A DNA stretch of 64,000 nt from Myxococcales bacterium (GTDB taxonomy: Bacteria > Myxococcota_A > Polyangia > Haliangiales > Haliangiaceae): NCBI GenBank assembly GCA_016717005.1, contig JADJUF010000023.1, forward strand, positions 77,414-141,413, in the 5' to 3' direction. The stretch's first letter is position 1. Each line of letters starts with the position of its first letter. The translations under genes were made by a program, and so were the position numbers. Shown piece after piece: positions 1 through 8,709 of the stretch. The notes beneath the pieces are model-generated. The model made no database searches. It was given only the letters and a program-made list of their open reading frames with translations, and had not been told where the DNA came from.

Positions 1-2
1 TG

Positions 3-1121
3 AGCCGCGCGGTCGACAACAGCGCCCGGGTCCAGGTGGTCGATCGCAGCGCGCACCGCGACGTCGGGCCCGCGGTCGCGGCGGCGCTCGGCGCGCTGAC
101 CTGGAAGGCCGAGGTCGTGCCGGGCGCGACCGACGAGGCCGAGCTGCTGGGCCGCATCCGCGACGACCGGATCGACGGCTTCTTGATCATCCCGCCCGAG
201 GCGCCCGCCGGCGGGCGGGTCGTGTACCAGGGGCGCAACGCCGCCAACGCGGTCGCGATGGCGGTGCTGCAGCAGGTCGTGACCCAGGTGACCCAGGCGC
301 TGCGCGCGCGCGCCGCCGGCCTGCCCGACGATCAGCTCGCCGCGGTGCTCGCGCCGGTGCCGTTCAGCGCCACCCACACCACCGGCGAGGCCGGCGGTTC
401 GTCGGGCCTGGCCGCGATGATCGTCGGCTACGCGGTCATGTTCGTGCTGTACATGGCGATCATCCTGTACGCGGTCAACGTCCTGCGCAGCGTCGTGCAG
501 GAGAAGACCAACCGCGTGGTCGAGATCATGGTCGCGGCCGCCAAGCCGCGCGCGCTCATGCTGGGCAAGATCCTCGGCGTCGGCGCGGTCGGGCTGGTGC
601 AGGTGTCGATCTGGGTCGCGATGGCGGTGCTGTCGATGAAGTTCCGCGGCCAGCTCCTGGGCGTGGTCGGGGTCGAGGCCGGCGGCTGGAGCGTGCCGCC
701 GCTGCGCGCGGTCGACGTCGTCGTCGTGCTCGTGTACTTCGTCCTCGGCTACTTCTTCTACGCCGCCCTCTACGCCGCGCTCGGCGCGATGGTCAGCAAC
801 GATCAGGAGGCGCAGCAGGTCCAGACGCCGGTCGCGATGCTCCTGGTCGTGCCGGTCTTGTGCGTGCAGCTGGTGGCCGGCGATCCCCGCGGCACCGCGG
901 CCCAGGTGCTGACGATGGTGCCGTTCAGCGCGCCGGTGCTGATGCCGATGCGCTGGCTGCTCGGCGGCGCCACCGGCGCCGAGCTGATCACCTCGATGGC
1001 GGTGCTGGCGGCGTCGACCTGGCTGGTCGCGATCGTCGCCGCGCGGATCTATCGGGTCGGGATCCTGATGTACGGCAAGCGCCCGAGCCTGCGCGAGCTG
1101 TGGCGCTGGGTGCGGCATTGA
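3..1121 (+). CDS. ABC-2 type transporter permease, 5' end outside the window
   Basis: The frame is already open at the window edge and reads plausibly through residues before the first internal GTG at 36, so the true start lies upstream. The visible part has an extracytoplasmic soluble stretch, then at least five hydrophobic helices between about residues 135 and 350. The segment after the first clear helix contains EKTNRVVEIM, a hallmark of NatB/YhaP-type ABC-2 permeases, which export substrates with a separate ATPase. The ATPase gene is presumably upstream and not visible. The protein ends in a basic cytoplasmic tail. The substrate cannot be told from sequence. Confidence 0.85.
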   Translation, partial: SRAVDNSARVQVVDRSAHRDVGPAVAAALGALTWKAEVVPGATDEAELLGRIRDDRIDGFLIIPPEAPAGGRVVYQGRNAANAVAMAVLQQVVTQVTQALRARAAGLPDDQLAAVLAPVPFSATHTTGEAGGSSGLAAMIVGYAVMFVLYMAIILYAVNVLRSVVQEKTNRVVEIMVAAAKPRALMLGKILGVGAVGLVQVSIWVAMAVLSMKFRGQLLGVVGVEAGGWSVPPLRAVDVVVVLVYFVLGYFFYAALYAALGAMVSNDQEAQQVQTPVAMLLVVPVLCVQLVAGDPRGTAAQVLTMVPFSAPVLMPMRWLLGGATGAELITSMAVLAASTWLVAIVAARIYRVGILMYGKRPSLRELWRWVRH

Positions 1122-1138
1122 GCGAGGAGCGGGAGGCC

Positions 1139-1744
1139 ATGGCCGAGCCGTGCGCGCGCTGCGCTGACCTCGACGCCGACCAGGTCGATCAGCTCGAGGT
1201 CGTCGGCGGGTCGGACAACCCGTGCTCGGACCCCTACGGCGAGCTGCGTCGGTGCGGCGCGTGCGGCGCGTGGTTCTGCTACACGCGCGATCACGACAAC
1301 GAGATCGGCTACGTCGCCGCGTCGCCGACGCTCGGCCGGCTCGACCGCGCGCGCGCCCACGCGCTCGCGACCAAGGCGGCCGTGGTCGCGCGCCGCCAGC
1401 TCGATCACTTCGAGCAGGCCCAGGACGACTACGGTCGTCGCTGCGCCGCCGACTACACCGCCGAGCTCGCGCGCCTGAGCGAGGCCGTCGCCGCGCTGGC
1501 GCCGCCGGCGTCGGAGCCGTGCGTGAAGTGCGGCCACGATTTCGGCAAGCACCAGCTGCGCGGCTACGGCCAGCCGCCGATCGAGGGCTGGATGGTGTGC
1601 CCGGCCGAAGGCTGCGCGTGCTACCGCACCTGGTCCGGACCCGGCGGCAGCGCCGAGGGCGGCGAGGCCGCGTACCAGCGGTACCTGGCCGAGCGCGACG
1701 CCCCACCGAGTGAGCCCGGGCCGGCCCGGCGCGACGGCGGGTGA
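1139..1744 (+). CDS. Cys-rich hypothetical protein, probable zinc-ribbon type
   Basis: This 201-residue protein starts at an ATG 17 bases after the permease stop, with GGAG-type ribosome binding sequence in between, so it is probably co-transcribed with it. It carries several CxxC pairs: CARC near the N-terminus, CGACGAWFC around residues 40-47, CVKCGHDF near 125, and CPAEGC near 150. The pattern suggests two zinc-binding knuckles flanking an Ala-rich helical middle. I do not recognise the family, and no enzymatic motif is visible. The metal-binding role is inferred from the Cys spacing only. Confidence 0.7.
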   Translation: MAEPCARCADLDADQVDQLEVVGGSDNPCSDPYGELRRCGACGAWFCYTRDHDNEIGYVAASPTLGRLDRARAHALATKAAVVARRQLDHFEQAQDDYGRRCAADYTAELARLSEAVAALAPPASEPCVKCGHDFGKHQLRGYGQPPIEGWMVCPAEGCACYRTWSGPGGSAEGGEAAYQRYLAERDAPPSEPGPARRDGG

Positions 1745-1774
1745 CATCGCGCCGGGCGACGGGTACCGTCGGGC

Positions 1775-2269
1775 ATGGCGAGCGCACGATCTACGACGGC
1801 GATCATCTGGAGCACCGTGGTGTCGGCCGGCGCGATGCTCGGCTCGAGCGGCTGCACCCGATCCACGGCCCCGACCACCCCGGCGCCGGCGGTGGCCGAC
1901 GCGCCGCCGACCGAGCCCCCGGCCGAGCCCGCGCCGCCGCTCGAGCCGGTCGCCGAGGTCGAGCCGGTCGCCGAGGTCGAGCCGGTCGAGCCGGCCGCGC
2001 CCGTGGTGGTCGCGGTCCAGATCTCATCGACGCCGGCCGGCGCCAAGGTCTACCTCGGCGAGACGCTCCTGGGCGTCACCCCGATGATGGCCCAGCTCCC
2101 TCGCTCGGACGAGTCGGTGGCGGTGCGGGTCGAGCACGCGGGCTACGCCACCAAGGTGGTGGAGCTCCGGCCTGAGGCCGACGTCACCCTCGACGTCGCG
2201 CTGGTCGCGACCAAGCGCGTGCGCGGCATCAGCACCAAGAAGACCGGGCGCGGGTTCATCCTGAGCTGA
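1775..2269 (+). CDS. PEGA-domain lipoprotein
   Basis: This 164-residue protein has a signal peptide ending in a lipobox (LGSSGC, Cys about 27). A Pro/Glu/Ala/Val-rich linker with a duplicated EPVAEVEPVAEVEP stretch follows. The C-terminal half (about residues 85-150) fits the PEGA fold: a short beta sandwich with the signature STPAGAKVYLGETLLGVTP. PEGA domains are common in Myxococcota surface lipoproteins and Ser/Thr kinases and are thought to bind partners or cell wall. The tail is basic. It is probably anchored in the outer membrane. The specific role is unknown. Confidence 0.8.
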   Translation: MASARSTTAIIWSTVVSAGAMLGSSGCTRSTAPTTPAPAVADAPPTEPPAEPAPPLEPVAEVEPVAEVEPVEPAAPVVVAVQISSTPAGAKVYLGETLLGVTPMMAQLPRSDESVAVRVEHAGYATKVVELRPEADVTLDVALVATKRVRGISTKKTGRGFILS

Positions 2270-2339
2270 GCCGCGTCGCGGGATCGTGACGGTCGTCGGT
2301 GGGTTGCGGCGCGGTCCCCGGTCGTGCACGGTGGTGGCC

Positions 2340-2954
2340 ATGCGCGCCTGGCTCCCCGTGCTCGCGATCGCCGCGGCCTGCGGCAGCGGCGGCGGGCCGA
2401 GCACCTCGACCACGTCCGCGGGGCCGCGCGACGCCGGGCCCGCGGATGTCGCGCCGCCGGTGGCGCGTCCGGTCGACGCCGCCCCGCCGCCGCCGGTGGT
2501 CGCGCGCCCGCTCGCGGGGCCGTACCCGTCGCTCAAGGCCGCGGTCGCGGCCTGGGCGCCGGCGCCGAAGCGCTTCGCGGTGGTCACCCTGGCGACCACA
2601 CCGGTCGGCGCGGCCGAGCTGGCGCTGGTGCGGGTCGACGACCGCGCCGCGCCCGCGGCGGCGTCGTGCGCGCTCGCGGTGCGGATCGCGCGCGCGACCT
2701 ACCTGGGGCCCGGGTTCCTGTGTCAGGCCGATCGCTCCGACGAGCGCATCGGCACGGTCGCGACCGCCGGGGCCGCGCCCGGCGAGCTGTGGTTCACGGT
2801 CAGCTACCAGCGCGACGACGTCCCGGTGGTCGCGGTCGCGTACGCGCTCCAGTGCGACGTGACCAGCGCGCCGCCGGTGTGCACCGAGCCGCCGGCGATC
2901 GGCGGCGACAGCTTTGACTGCAGCAGCGTCGGGCCGCCCGGCTACTGCCCGTGA
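2340..2954 (+). CDS. Lipoprotein of unknown function
   Basis: The ATG at 2340 gives 204 residues and a good signal peptide with lipobox (AIAAACGS, Cys about 14). An in-frame GTG at 2286 would put basic residues ahead of the signal peptide, so I prefer 2340. A Pro/Asp/Ala linker (about 20-58) leads to a globular domain with scattered Cys residues, ending in a small Cys-rich tail (DCSSVGPPGYCP). I do not recognise the domain. The layout is typical of secreted myxobacterial lipoproteins. Confidence 0.7.
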   Translation: MRAWLPVLAIAAACGSGGGPSTSTTSAGPRDAGPADVAPPVARPVDAAPPPPVVARPLAGPYPSLKAAVAAWAPAPKRFAVVTLATTPVGAAELALVRVDDRAAPAAASCALAVRIARATYLGPGFLCQADRSDERIGTVATAGAAPGELWFTVSYQRDDVPVVAVAYALQCDVTSAPPVCTEPPAIGGDSFDCSSVGPPGYCP

Positions 2955-3008
2955 CGGCGCGGCGCTCCGCCCACCGTTGACGCGTGCGCGCGGCCGTCGC
3001 GGCGCCGA

Positions 3009-3896
3009 TCACGCGCGGACGAACGCGCGGACCCGGGCGAGGTCGCCGTGGACGATCGCGCCGTCGGCGACCGCGGTCAGCGCCGGCTTGGCGCGGTAGG
3101 CGACGCCGAACCCAGCCTGCGCCAGCATCGGCCGATCGTTGGCGCCGTCGCCGATGGCGACGGTCTGCGCCGGCGTGAGCTGGTAGCGCGCGGTCAGCTC
3201 GGCCACCACGAGGGCCTTGCGCGCCGCGGTCACGACCGGCCCGAGCACCTCGCCGGTGAGCTCGCCCGCGCGGATCTCGAGGGTGTTCGCGAACGCGTGA
3301 GCGAAGCCGAGCTGTGCGGCCAGCGCGTCGGCGGCGAACGTGAACCCGCCCGAGGCGATCGCGAACACGGCGCCGTCGGCCCGCAGCGCGGCCATCATCG
3401 CGACCAGGCCCGGCGACAGCGGCAGGTGCGCGGCCAGCTCGTCGAGCGCGTGGGCCGACAGCCCCGCCAGCGCGCGGACGCGCGACCGCAGGCTGGCCTC
3501 GAAGTCGAGCTCGCCGCGCATCGCGCGCTCGGTCACCGCCGCGACCTGATCGCCGACGCCGTGGCGGCGGGCCAGCTCGTCGATCACCTCGATCGCCAGG
3601 ATCGTCGAGTCCATGTCCATCACGACCAGCGCCGGCGCCACGACCGGCAGCACGCGCACCGCGAGGTCGAGGCCGGGCGCGGCGACCGCGGTGGCGACCG
3701 CGTGGCGCAGCGCCACCGCGCCAGCGCGATCGGCCGCTGAGGCGCGGCAGGTCAGCACGAGCCCGTGCTGCTGATCGATCGTGAACGGATCGAGCTGCGC
3801 GACCGACCCGGCCGCGGCCTCGAGCGCGCGCGCGGTGGCGAGATCGATGGGCCGGTCGGCGACGGCGATGAGCTGGTACCCGGTCACGTCGCCCAT
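3009..3896 (-). CDS. serB: Phosphoserine phosphatase SerB
   Basis: SerB dephosphorylates O-phosphoserine in the last step of serine synthesis. The 295-residue protein has all HAD motifs: nucleophile and acid/base DMDST (D94, D96), SGG at 182-184, Lys at about 227 and GDGAND at 249-254. The residue after GDGAND is Arg where Leu is usual. The N-terminal 85 residues look like the ACT-like regulatory half found in long SerB proteins. It starts at ATG 3896, immediately preceded on its own strand by an AT-rich TATATAT tract, so any leader is short or the -10 lies very close to the start. It stands alone between oppositely oriented lipoprotein genes. Confidence 0.93.
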   Translation of the reverse strand: MGDVTGYQLIAVADRPIDLATARALEAAAGSVAQLDPFTIDQQHGLVLTCRASAADRAGAVALRHAVATAVAAPGLDLAVRVLPVVAPALVVMDMDSTILAIEVIDELARRHGVGDQVAAVTERAMRGELDFEASLRSRVRALAGLSAHALDELAAHLPLSPGLVAMMAALRADGAVFAIASGGFTFAADALAAQLGFAHAFANTLEIRAGELTGEVLGPVVTAARKALVVAELTARYQLTPAQTVAIGDGANDRPMLAQAGFGVAYRAKPALTAVADGAIVHGDLARVRAFVRA

Positions 3897-3957
3897 ATAT
3901 ATAGGAGCGGGCGCGGCGACGTGTAGGTGTGAGCAGGTGTCGAGTCGCTGTCGACGT

Positions 3958-3991
3958 TTGAACGCCAGGAATCCAGGTAACTATCTATAAT
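3958..3991 (+). promoter_or_regulatory. Candidate promoter for the downstream lipoprotein gene
   Basis: A perfect TATAAT lies at 3986-3991 in an AT-rich island that is unusual for this DNA. TTGAAC at 3958-3963 is the only -35-like sequence, but it is 22 bases away, which is too far for a standard spacing. The predicted start site near 3998 leaves a leader of about 38 bases ending in a GGGG motif before the ATG at 4036. Confidence 0.4.
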
Positions 3992-4035
3992 CCAATGACA
4001 AGGCGGCTGGTCCGGCCATTGCTCTACCCGGGGAC

Positions 4036-4557
4036 ATGAAGTCGCTCCTGCTCGTCGCCCTCATCGCCCCGCTCACCACCGCGTGCGTCACGGACACCAC
4101 CGATCGCACCCTGCGCCTGGCCGCCGCCGACGGCTCGGTCGAGCTCCCGCGCGACGAGCTGGCCTGGTCGGTCACGGGCGGCAGCGCCAGCGTCACCGCG
4201 CCCGCGGCCGTCGCGTACCCGTCACGCCTGACGATCAAGCTCGACATCCTGCGCGCGGTCGACGGCGGCGAGGTCGACGACGCGATCACCCTGGGCTCGA
4301 TCGAGATCGTCGAGGGCTCGGCCTGTCGGCTGACCCGCGCGGCGCGCTGCGACGGCCGCGACTGCCTGGCCGAGGTCGAGCTGACCCAGCCGGGCGTGTG
4401 CCTGGTGCGCGCCCGGGCCGCGACCCCCGATGGCGAGGAGCTGGCGCAGTGCTGGTACCACGCCCACTGGGAGGGCGATCGCGCCGATCAGGCCGCGGTC
4501 GACGCGCTGATCGAGATGGCCGAGCAGCAGCGGGCGACGTGCGAGGACGCGCTGTGA
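4036..4557 (+). CDS. Small lipoprotein of unknown function
   Basis: This 173-residue protein has a short signal peptide with lipobox (APLTTACVT, Cys about 17). The mature part is predicted beta-rich up to about residue 120 and contains paired Cys residues (SACRLTRAARC, DCLAEV, GVCLVRA) that could form disulfides in the periplasm. The C-terminus is an acidic helix ending in CEDAL. I do not recognise the family. It has its own promoter-like TATAAT box upstream and converges with the next gene 16 bases away. Confidence 0.7.
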   Translation: MKSLLLVALIAPLTTACVTDTTDRTLRLAAADGSVELPRDELAWSVTGGSASVTAPAAVAYPSRLTIKLDILRAVDGGEVDDAITLGSIEIVEGSACRLTRAARCDGRDCLAEVELTQPGVCLVRARAATPDGEELAQCWYHAHWEGDRADQAAVDALIEMAEQQRATCEDAL

Positions 4558-4573
4558 TCGTCGCCGGGCGCGC

Positions 4574-5107
4574 TCACGCCGACGCGAGCGCGGCCGCCAG
4601 CGCCTGGTAGGGGGCGGCGCGGAGGCCGACGGTGTCGTCGCCGGCGTCGGGGTCGGCCACCAGCTCGGCGAGCGTGGCGTCGAAGCCCTCGGGCACGAAC
4701 AGGCGATCCCAGCCCAGCGCGCGGGGGCCCGCCGGCTTGTCGGCGATGCGGCCGTCGCACGTGCCGTGGAACAGCTCGACCGCGGCGTCGGCGCTGCGCC
4801 GGAGCGCGACGCACAGCACCAGCCGCACCGGCTTCTCGCGCCACCAGCGACAGAAGCGGTTCTCGTTCTCGGAGTCGAGCTCGAGGCGGAGGCTCTGGCC
4901 CTCCATGGTCAGCAGGTCGGTCGCCTCGGCGAAGCACGGGAAGCCGTGCTCGACCGCCATCACCATGTCGTGGGCGCGCCGCTCGGGATCGGGCGCGCTG
5001 GTCGAGTAGCCGGCCGGCAGGCCCGCGAGCTCGAACTGAAGTTCGGGTGCCGCGCGGCGGACCTCGGCTGCGCGGAGGTCGGTGCCGTCGATGAAGTGCG
5101 CGATCAC
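4574..5107 (-). CDS. Divergent HAM1/RdgB-like (non-canonical purine NTP pyrophosphatase fold) protein
   Basis: The 177-residue protein starts at GTG 5107. Its layout follows the HAM1 family: an N-terminal strand IAHFIDGTDLRAAEV in the place of the usual TGN-x3-K loop, an acidic centre, and a C-terminal FHGTCDGRIA...GWDRLFVPEGFDATLAEL matching the family's GxGFGYDPIFxPEG...TxAEL. The substrate-binding Asn and Lys of the first loop are not conserved. The family cleans ITP/XTP from nucleotide pools. Whether this member keeps that activity is uncertain, and substrate preference may differ. Confidence 0.6.
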   Translation of the reverse strand: MIAHFIDGTDLRAAEVRRAAPELQFELAGLPAGYSTSAPDPERRAHDMVMAVEHGFPCFAEATDLLTMEGQSLRLELDSENENRFCRWWREKPVRLVLCVALRRSADAAVELFHGTCDGRIADKPAGPRALGWDRLFVPEGFDATLAELVADPDAGDDTVGLRAAPYQALAAALASA

Positions 5108-5178
5108 GGGCGCATGGTCGCACGGGCGCCGTCGGGCTGCACGCGCCGCCGCGGTTTACATCGCCGCGACGGCGGACG

Positions 5179-6189
5179 ATGATCGGCCGCATGCAGCGCA
5201 CCCTGATCGTGGCCCTCGCCTGGGGGCTCGCCGCGTGCGGCTCGTCGCGGCCGCCCGCGCCGGAGGCGCCGCGTCGGAGCGCCAAGGAGGCCAAGGACGA
5301 GGCCCGCGGGCTGATCGACGAGGCCTACCGGGTCATGCGCAGCGGTACGCCCACCGACATGATGGGCCTCCTGGCGCCCGATCTGTTCTTCGTCGGTCCC
5401 GGGCCGGCCGACGTCGGTCTCGACCGCGCGGCGGTGCTCGAGCTCGCCGGCGGGCTGGTCGACGATCGCAAGAAGCACAAGCTCAAGTCGTTCGGCCTCG
5501 AGCTGTTCGCCGGTCCCGACGGCCGCACCGCCTACGCGTTCGATCAGCTCGAGTACGACGGCGTGGCGTTCGCGGTCACCGCGGTGGCGGCCGAGGTCGA
5601 CGGCATCTGGCGGCTGACCACGATCGAGGTGGCCCGCGCGATCAGCAGCCGCAAGCTCGACACCGCGGTCGCGCCGGACCCGCTGCCGAAGTGGAGGCCC
5701 ACCGACGATCACGACGCCGCCCACGCCGAGGCGCCGCGCGAGATGCTCGAGGCGATCGCGCTGGCGGCCGACGACCTCGACGATCGCCTGCGCCAGTACG
5801 GCAGGTCCGACGACGCCGCGTTCGTCGGCCCGTCGCCCGACGAGGTCAGCCTCGGCGGCAAGGCCATCGGCAAGCGCTGGAAGAAGCGCGCGCCGCGCTG
5901 GACGGTCGGGGAGGTCGTCGCCGGCGCGTCGCCCGACGGCGCGCTGGTCTGGGTGGTCGCCAGCGCGAGCAAGATCGAGCAGCCCGACGACCGCGACGAC
6001 GATCGCGATCGCGACCGCGGCCGCAAGCGCAAGCGCAGGCCGGAGCCGGAGCCAGCGCCCGAGCCGGTCGAGGCGGCGCCCGCGACCGGCGGCCCGCCGC
6101 GCCGGCTGTTCGCGATCTATCGCGACGACGGCGGCGAGGCCGGCTGGGACCTCGCGGTCCTGCACGAGGCGGTCGTGGTCGCGCGCTGA
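5179..6189 (+). CDS. Lipoprotein with two NTF2/SnoaL-like domains
   Basis: The 336-residue protein has a lipobox (GLAACGSS). Residues about 35-155 form an alpha+beta domain like NTF2/SnoaL (ARGLIDEAYRVMRSG..., DLFFVGPG, beta strands ending in a hydrophobic strand after VDGIWRLT). A related domain recurs at about 185-330 (FVGPSPDEVSLGGKAIGKRWKK), interrupted by a charged Asp/Arg/Lys and Pro/Glu linker. DLFFVGPG and AAFVGPSP mark the repeat. In secreted proteins such domains bind small ligands or act as scaffolds. No catalytic residues are evident. A second ATG at 5191 gives an equally good signal peptide. Confidence 0.65.
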   Translation: MIGRMQRTLIVALAWGLAACGSSRPPAPEAPRRSAKEAKDEARGLIDEAYRVMRSGTPTDMMGLLAPDLFFVGPGPADVGLDRAAVLELAGGLVDDRKKHKLKSFGLELFAGPDGRTAYAFDQLEYDGVAFAVTAVAAEVDGIWRLTTIEVARAISSRKLDTAVAPDPLPKWRPTDDHDAAHAEAPREMLEAIALAADDLDDRLRQYGRSDDAAFVGPSPDEVSLGGKAIGKRWKKRAPRWTVGEVVAGASPDGALVWVVASASKIEQPDDRDDDRDRDRGRKRKRRPEPEPAPEPVEAAPATGGPPRRLFAIYRDDGGEAGWDLAVLHEAVVVAR

Positions 6190-6220
6190 TCGCGGCGCGC
6201 GGCTCCCCGCGGCCCGCGGG

Positions 6221-7333
6221 TCACAGGTCGCGCGGCGCGCCGAGCCCGAGCAGCGCGCGGCCCGTGCTCGGCAGGACCCGGTCGCCGACCATGCGGTGGG
6301 TCAGCAGCACCTCGACGTCAGCGAGCGCCCGGGCCAGCGGCGATGTCCGGCCGGTGGCGGCGCCGCCGACGAGGTGGAAGGCGCCGCGCACGACGGCGGC
6401 GGCCTCGGCCGCCGCGTGGGCCGCGGCCAGGCGCAGCGCGCCCCGGGTCGCGTCGGCGATCGTCCCGGCCGCGGCCGCGGCCAGCGCGGCGTCGGCGGCG
6501 GACCGCGCGTAGGCGTGGGCGGCGTCGCGCCGCGCCACCAGCGTCGCGTAGGTCGCGAGCGCCGACGACGGCGGGCCGGCGTCGCCGCGGGGCGCGGTGA
6601 GCCGGGTCGCGGCCGCGGCCAGCGCGGCGCGCGCGAGCCCCAGGCCGACGCCGGCGATGCCCAGCGCGAGCAGCCCGAACAGCGGCACGCGCGCCAGCGG
6701 CTCATCGGGCCACGGCGCGCGCCCGAACACCGACGTCATCGCCGCGCGCGGCACGAGCGCGTCGTCGATCACCAGATCGTGGCTGCCGGTGCCGGCCAGG
6801 CCCATCGGATCCCAGGTGTCGACGACGCTCACCCCGGCGGTGTCGATCGGCAGCGCGCACACGACGTGCGCCGGCGGCGTGCCGGTCAGCGCGCCGACCA
6901 TGACCCAGGTGGCGTGGCGGCAGCCCGAGGCGTAGGGCCAGCGGCCGCGCAGGCGGACGTGGTCGCCGTCGACGACGGCCTGGCCGCTGGGCGCGAACAC
7001 CCCGGCCAGGAGCGGCGTCGTCGGGCCGCGCCAGATCGCGCGCGCGGTCGCCTCCTCGAGGTAGCCGGCGAGCAAGGTCGAGGTCGACGCGGTCATCACC
7101 ACCCACGCGGTCGCGGCGTCACCCTCGGCCAGCGCCGCCAGCACGTCGACGTAGGTGGCGGGGGGCACCGCGGCGCCGTCGAGCGCGGCCGGCAGCAGCA
7201 ACCGCAGGAACCCGCCCGCGTGCAGCGCCGCGACCACCGGCGCCGCCAGCTGGCGCTCGCGGACGTGGGCGTCGGTGTGCGCGGCGAGGGTCGGGGCCAG
7301 CGCGCGGGCGGCGACGACGAGCGAGTGGTCCAT
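6221..7333 (-). CDS. Acyl-CoA dehydrogenase-fold flavoprotein (HsaA/HpaB-type monooxygenase group)
   Basis: Starting from the ATG at 7333 the protein has 370 residues, normal for the family. The N-terminal helical domain (MDHSLVVAARALAPTLAAHTDAHVRER) is followed by the central beta domain with WPYASGCRHATWVMVGAL and a WDPMGLAGTGSHDLVIDD strand. Then comes a four-helix C-terminal domain rich in Ala. This matches acyl-CoA dehydrogenase type-2 C-terminal proteins, which include flavin-dependent hydroxylases that work with a separate reductase. The Arg/Glu catalytic base of true acyl-CoA dehydrogenases is not obvious. No reductase gene is adjacent, so the substrate is unknown. Confidence 0.75.
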   Translation of the reverse strand: MDHSLVVAARALAPTLAAHTDAHVRERQLAAPVVAALHAGGFLRLLLPAALDGAAVPPATYVDVLAALAEGDAATAWVVMTASTSTLLAGYLEEATARAIWRGPTTPLLAGVFAPSGQAVVDGDHVRLRGRWPYASGCRHATWVMVGALTGTPPAHVVCALPIDTAGVSVVDTWDPMGLAGTGSHDLVIDDALVPRAAMTSVFGRAPWPDEPLARVPLFGLLALGIAGVGLGLARAALAAAATRLTAPRGDAGPPSSALATYATLVARRDAAHAYARSAADAALAAAAAGTIADATRGALRLAAAHAAAEAAAVVRGAFHLVGGAATGRTSPLARALADVEVLLTHRMVGDRVLPSTGRALLGLGAPRDL

Positions 7334-7405
7334 CCGATGCTGGTACCACGTCGCCCGTGGTGGCGCCCACACCCTCGGCCCGACGCGCCGACGTACACTG
7401 CGCCG

Positions 7406-8581
7406 ATGAGGATCTTCGCGTGTGTGTCCGGTCTGGCGGTGGTGGTCCTGACGTGCGCGACCGCGGCGTGCGGCTCGGACGCGTCGGCCGTCGACGCCAC
7501 CACCGAGGCCGACGCGCCGAGCGTGTGCGCGCCGGCCTGCGGCGCCCACGCCGAGTGCGTCGCCAGCGCCTGCGTCTGCAGCGCCGGCTACATGGGTGAC
7601 GGCCAGGCCTGCGCCGACATCGACGAGTGCGCGACCGGCAACGGCGGCTGCGCGGTCGACGCCGACTGCGCCAACACCGACGGCGCGCGGACGTGCGCGT
7701 GTCGGCCGGGCTTCGTCGGCGACGGCGTCGACTGCAACCCGGTGTGGCAGCGCGTGGCGGCGTTCCCGGCCGTCACCTACGACGCCGGCTCCCAGCAGCT
7801 GAGCGCCGCGATCGGCGCGCGCCTGTTCTTCGCGATCGACGGCAACGACGCGAGCTCGCTGTTCCGGTCGTTCGACACGGTCACGCACGCGCTGTCGGGC
7901 CCGCTGAGCGCGACCCCGGGCGAGTTCTGCGCCTGCGGGCTCGCCCAGGTCATCGTCAGCGACGGCGCCGCGCTGTTCATGTTCGGCAACCAGGGCAACC
8001 GCTACGACCCGGCGGCCGACGCCTGGACGCCGCTGGCAAGCTACGACGGTCAGCTCGGTCGCGGCGACGCCGGCGGCGCGTTCGATCCCACCACGGGCAC
8101 GTTCGTCGTCGTCGGCGGTCGCGACGGCGCCGGCGCGTACCAGGGCTCGGCGATCCGGCTGACGACCGCCGGCGCGATCACGGCCGAGGCGGGCGCGGCC
8201 GCGGTCGAGCTCCGCGAGCCGCTCGCGTACGTCACGCCCACCGGCTCGATCCTGTACGTCGCGGGCGGGCTCGCCAGCGACAATAGCGCGCGCCGCCTGT
8301 TCCGCCACACGCTCGGCACCTCGACCTGGGAGGCGCTGGCCGACGCGCCGGCCGACCTGTTCCCGGGCCGCGGCATCGGCCTGTACACGCCGACGCTGCT
8401 CTACGCCGCCACTGACACCGGCGTGTACCTGTACGACACCGGCACCAACGCGTGGCGACCCGATCCGGTCGTGCCGCCGCCGGGCTTCCAGCGCGCGCTC
8501 ACCGCCGCCGGCTCGGTCTGGGCCATCAGCAGCAGCGCCGCGACCGGCGTCGAGATCTACCAGCTGCGCGCGATCGAGTGA
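7406..8581 (+). CDS. Lipoprotein with EGF-like modules and a Kelch-type propeller
   Basis: The 391-residue protein has a lipobox (ATAACGSD). Two Cys-rich modules follow at about residues 35-115: CAPACGAHAECVASACVC...GYMGDG, and DIDECATGNGGCAVDADC...CRPGFVGDGVDC. The second is a clear calcium-binding-type EGF signature. Residues about 118-391 repeat a pattern of YDPAADAWTPL, FDPTTGTFVVVGGRDG, HTLGTSTWEAL and YDTGTNAWRPD, as in Kelch/galactose-oxidase-like beta propellers. It is probably an outer-surface binding or adhesion protein. It is divergent from the flavoprotein gene, with 72 bases between starts. Confidence 0.8.
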   Translation: MRIFACVSGLAVVVLTCATAACGSDASAVDATTEADAPSVCAPACGAHAECVASACVCSAGYMGDGQACADIDECATGNGGCAVDADCANTDGARTCACRPGFVGDGVDCNPVWQRVAAFPAVTYDAGSQQLSAAIGARLFFAIDGNDASSLFRSFDTVTHALSGPLSATPGEFCACGLAQVIVSDGAALFMFGNQGNRYDPAADAWTPLASYDGQLGRGDAGGAFDPTTGTFVVVGGRDGAGAYQGSAIRLTTAGAITAEAGAAAVELREPLAYVTPTGSILYVAGGLASDNSARRLFRHTLGTSTWEALADAPADLFPGRGIGLYTPTLLYAATDTGVYLYDTGTNAWRPDPVVPPPGFQRALTAAGSVWAISSSAATGVEIYQLRAIE

Positions 8582-8709
8582 CGGCCGGCGCCGTGGCGCT
8601 GGCACTTCCGCGGCCCAGGCGCCGCTCGCGCTCGAGGTGCCGTGCGCGGTGAGCGCCCGCCCCCGCGCCGTGTGACGGCTTTGCGGCACGATCGCCGGCG
8701 CGGCGTCAT

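Noticed and set aside
7334..8689. N-terminal extension of the flavoprotein to 822 residues
   Set aside because: The upstream part is low-complexity shadow of the EGF/Kelch gene. The ATG at 7333 gives a normal family length.
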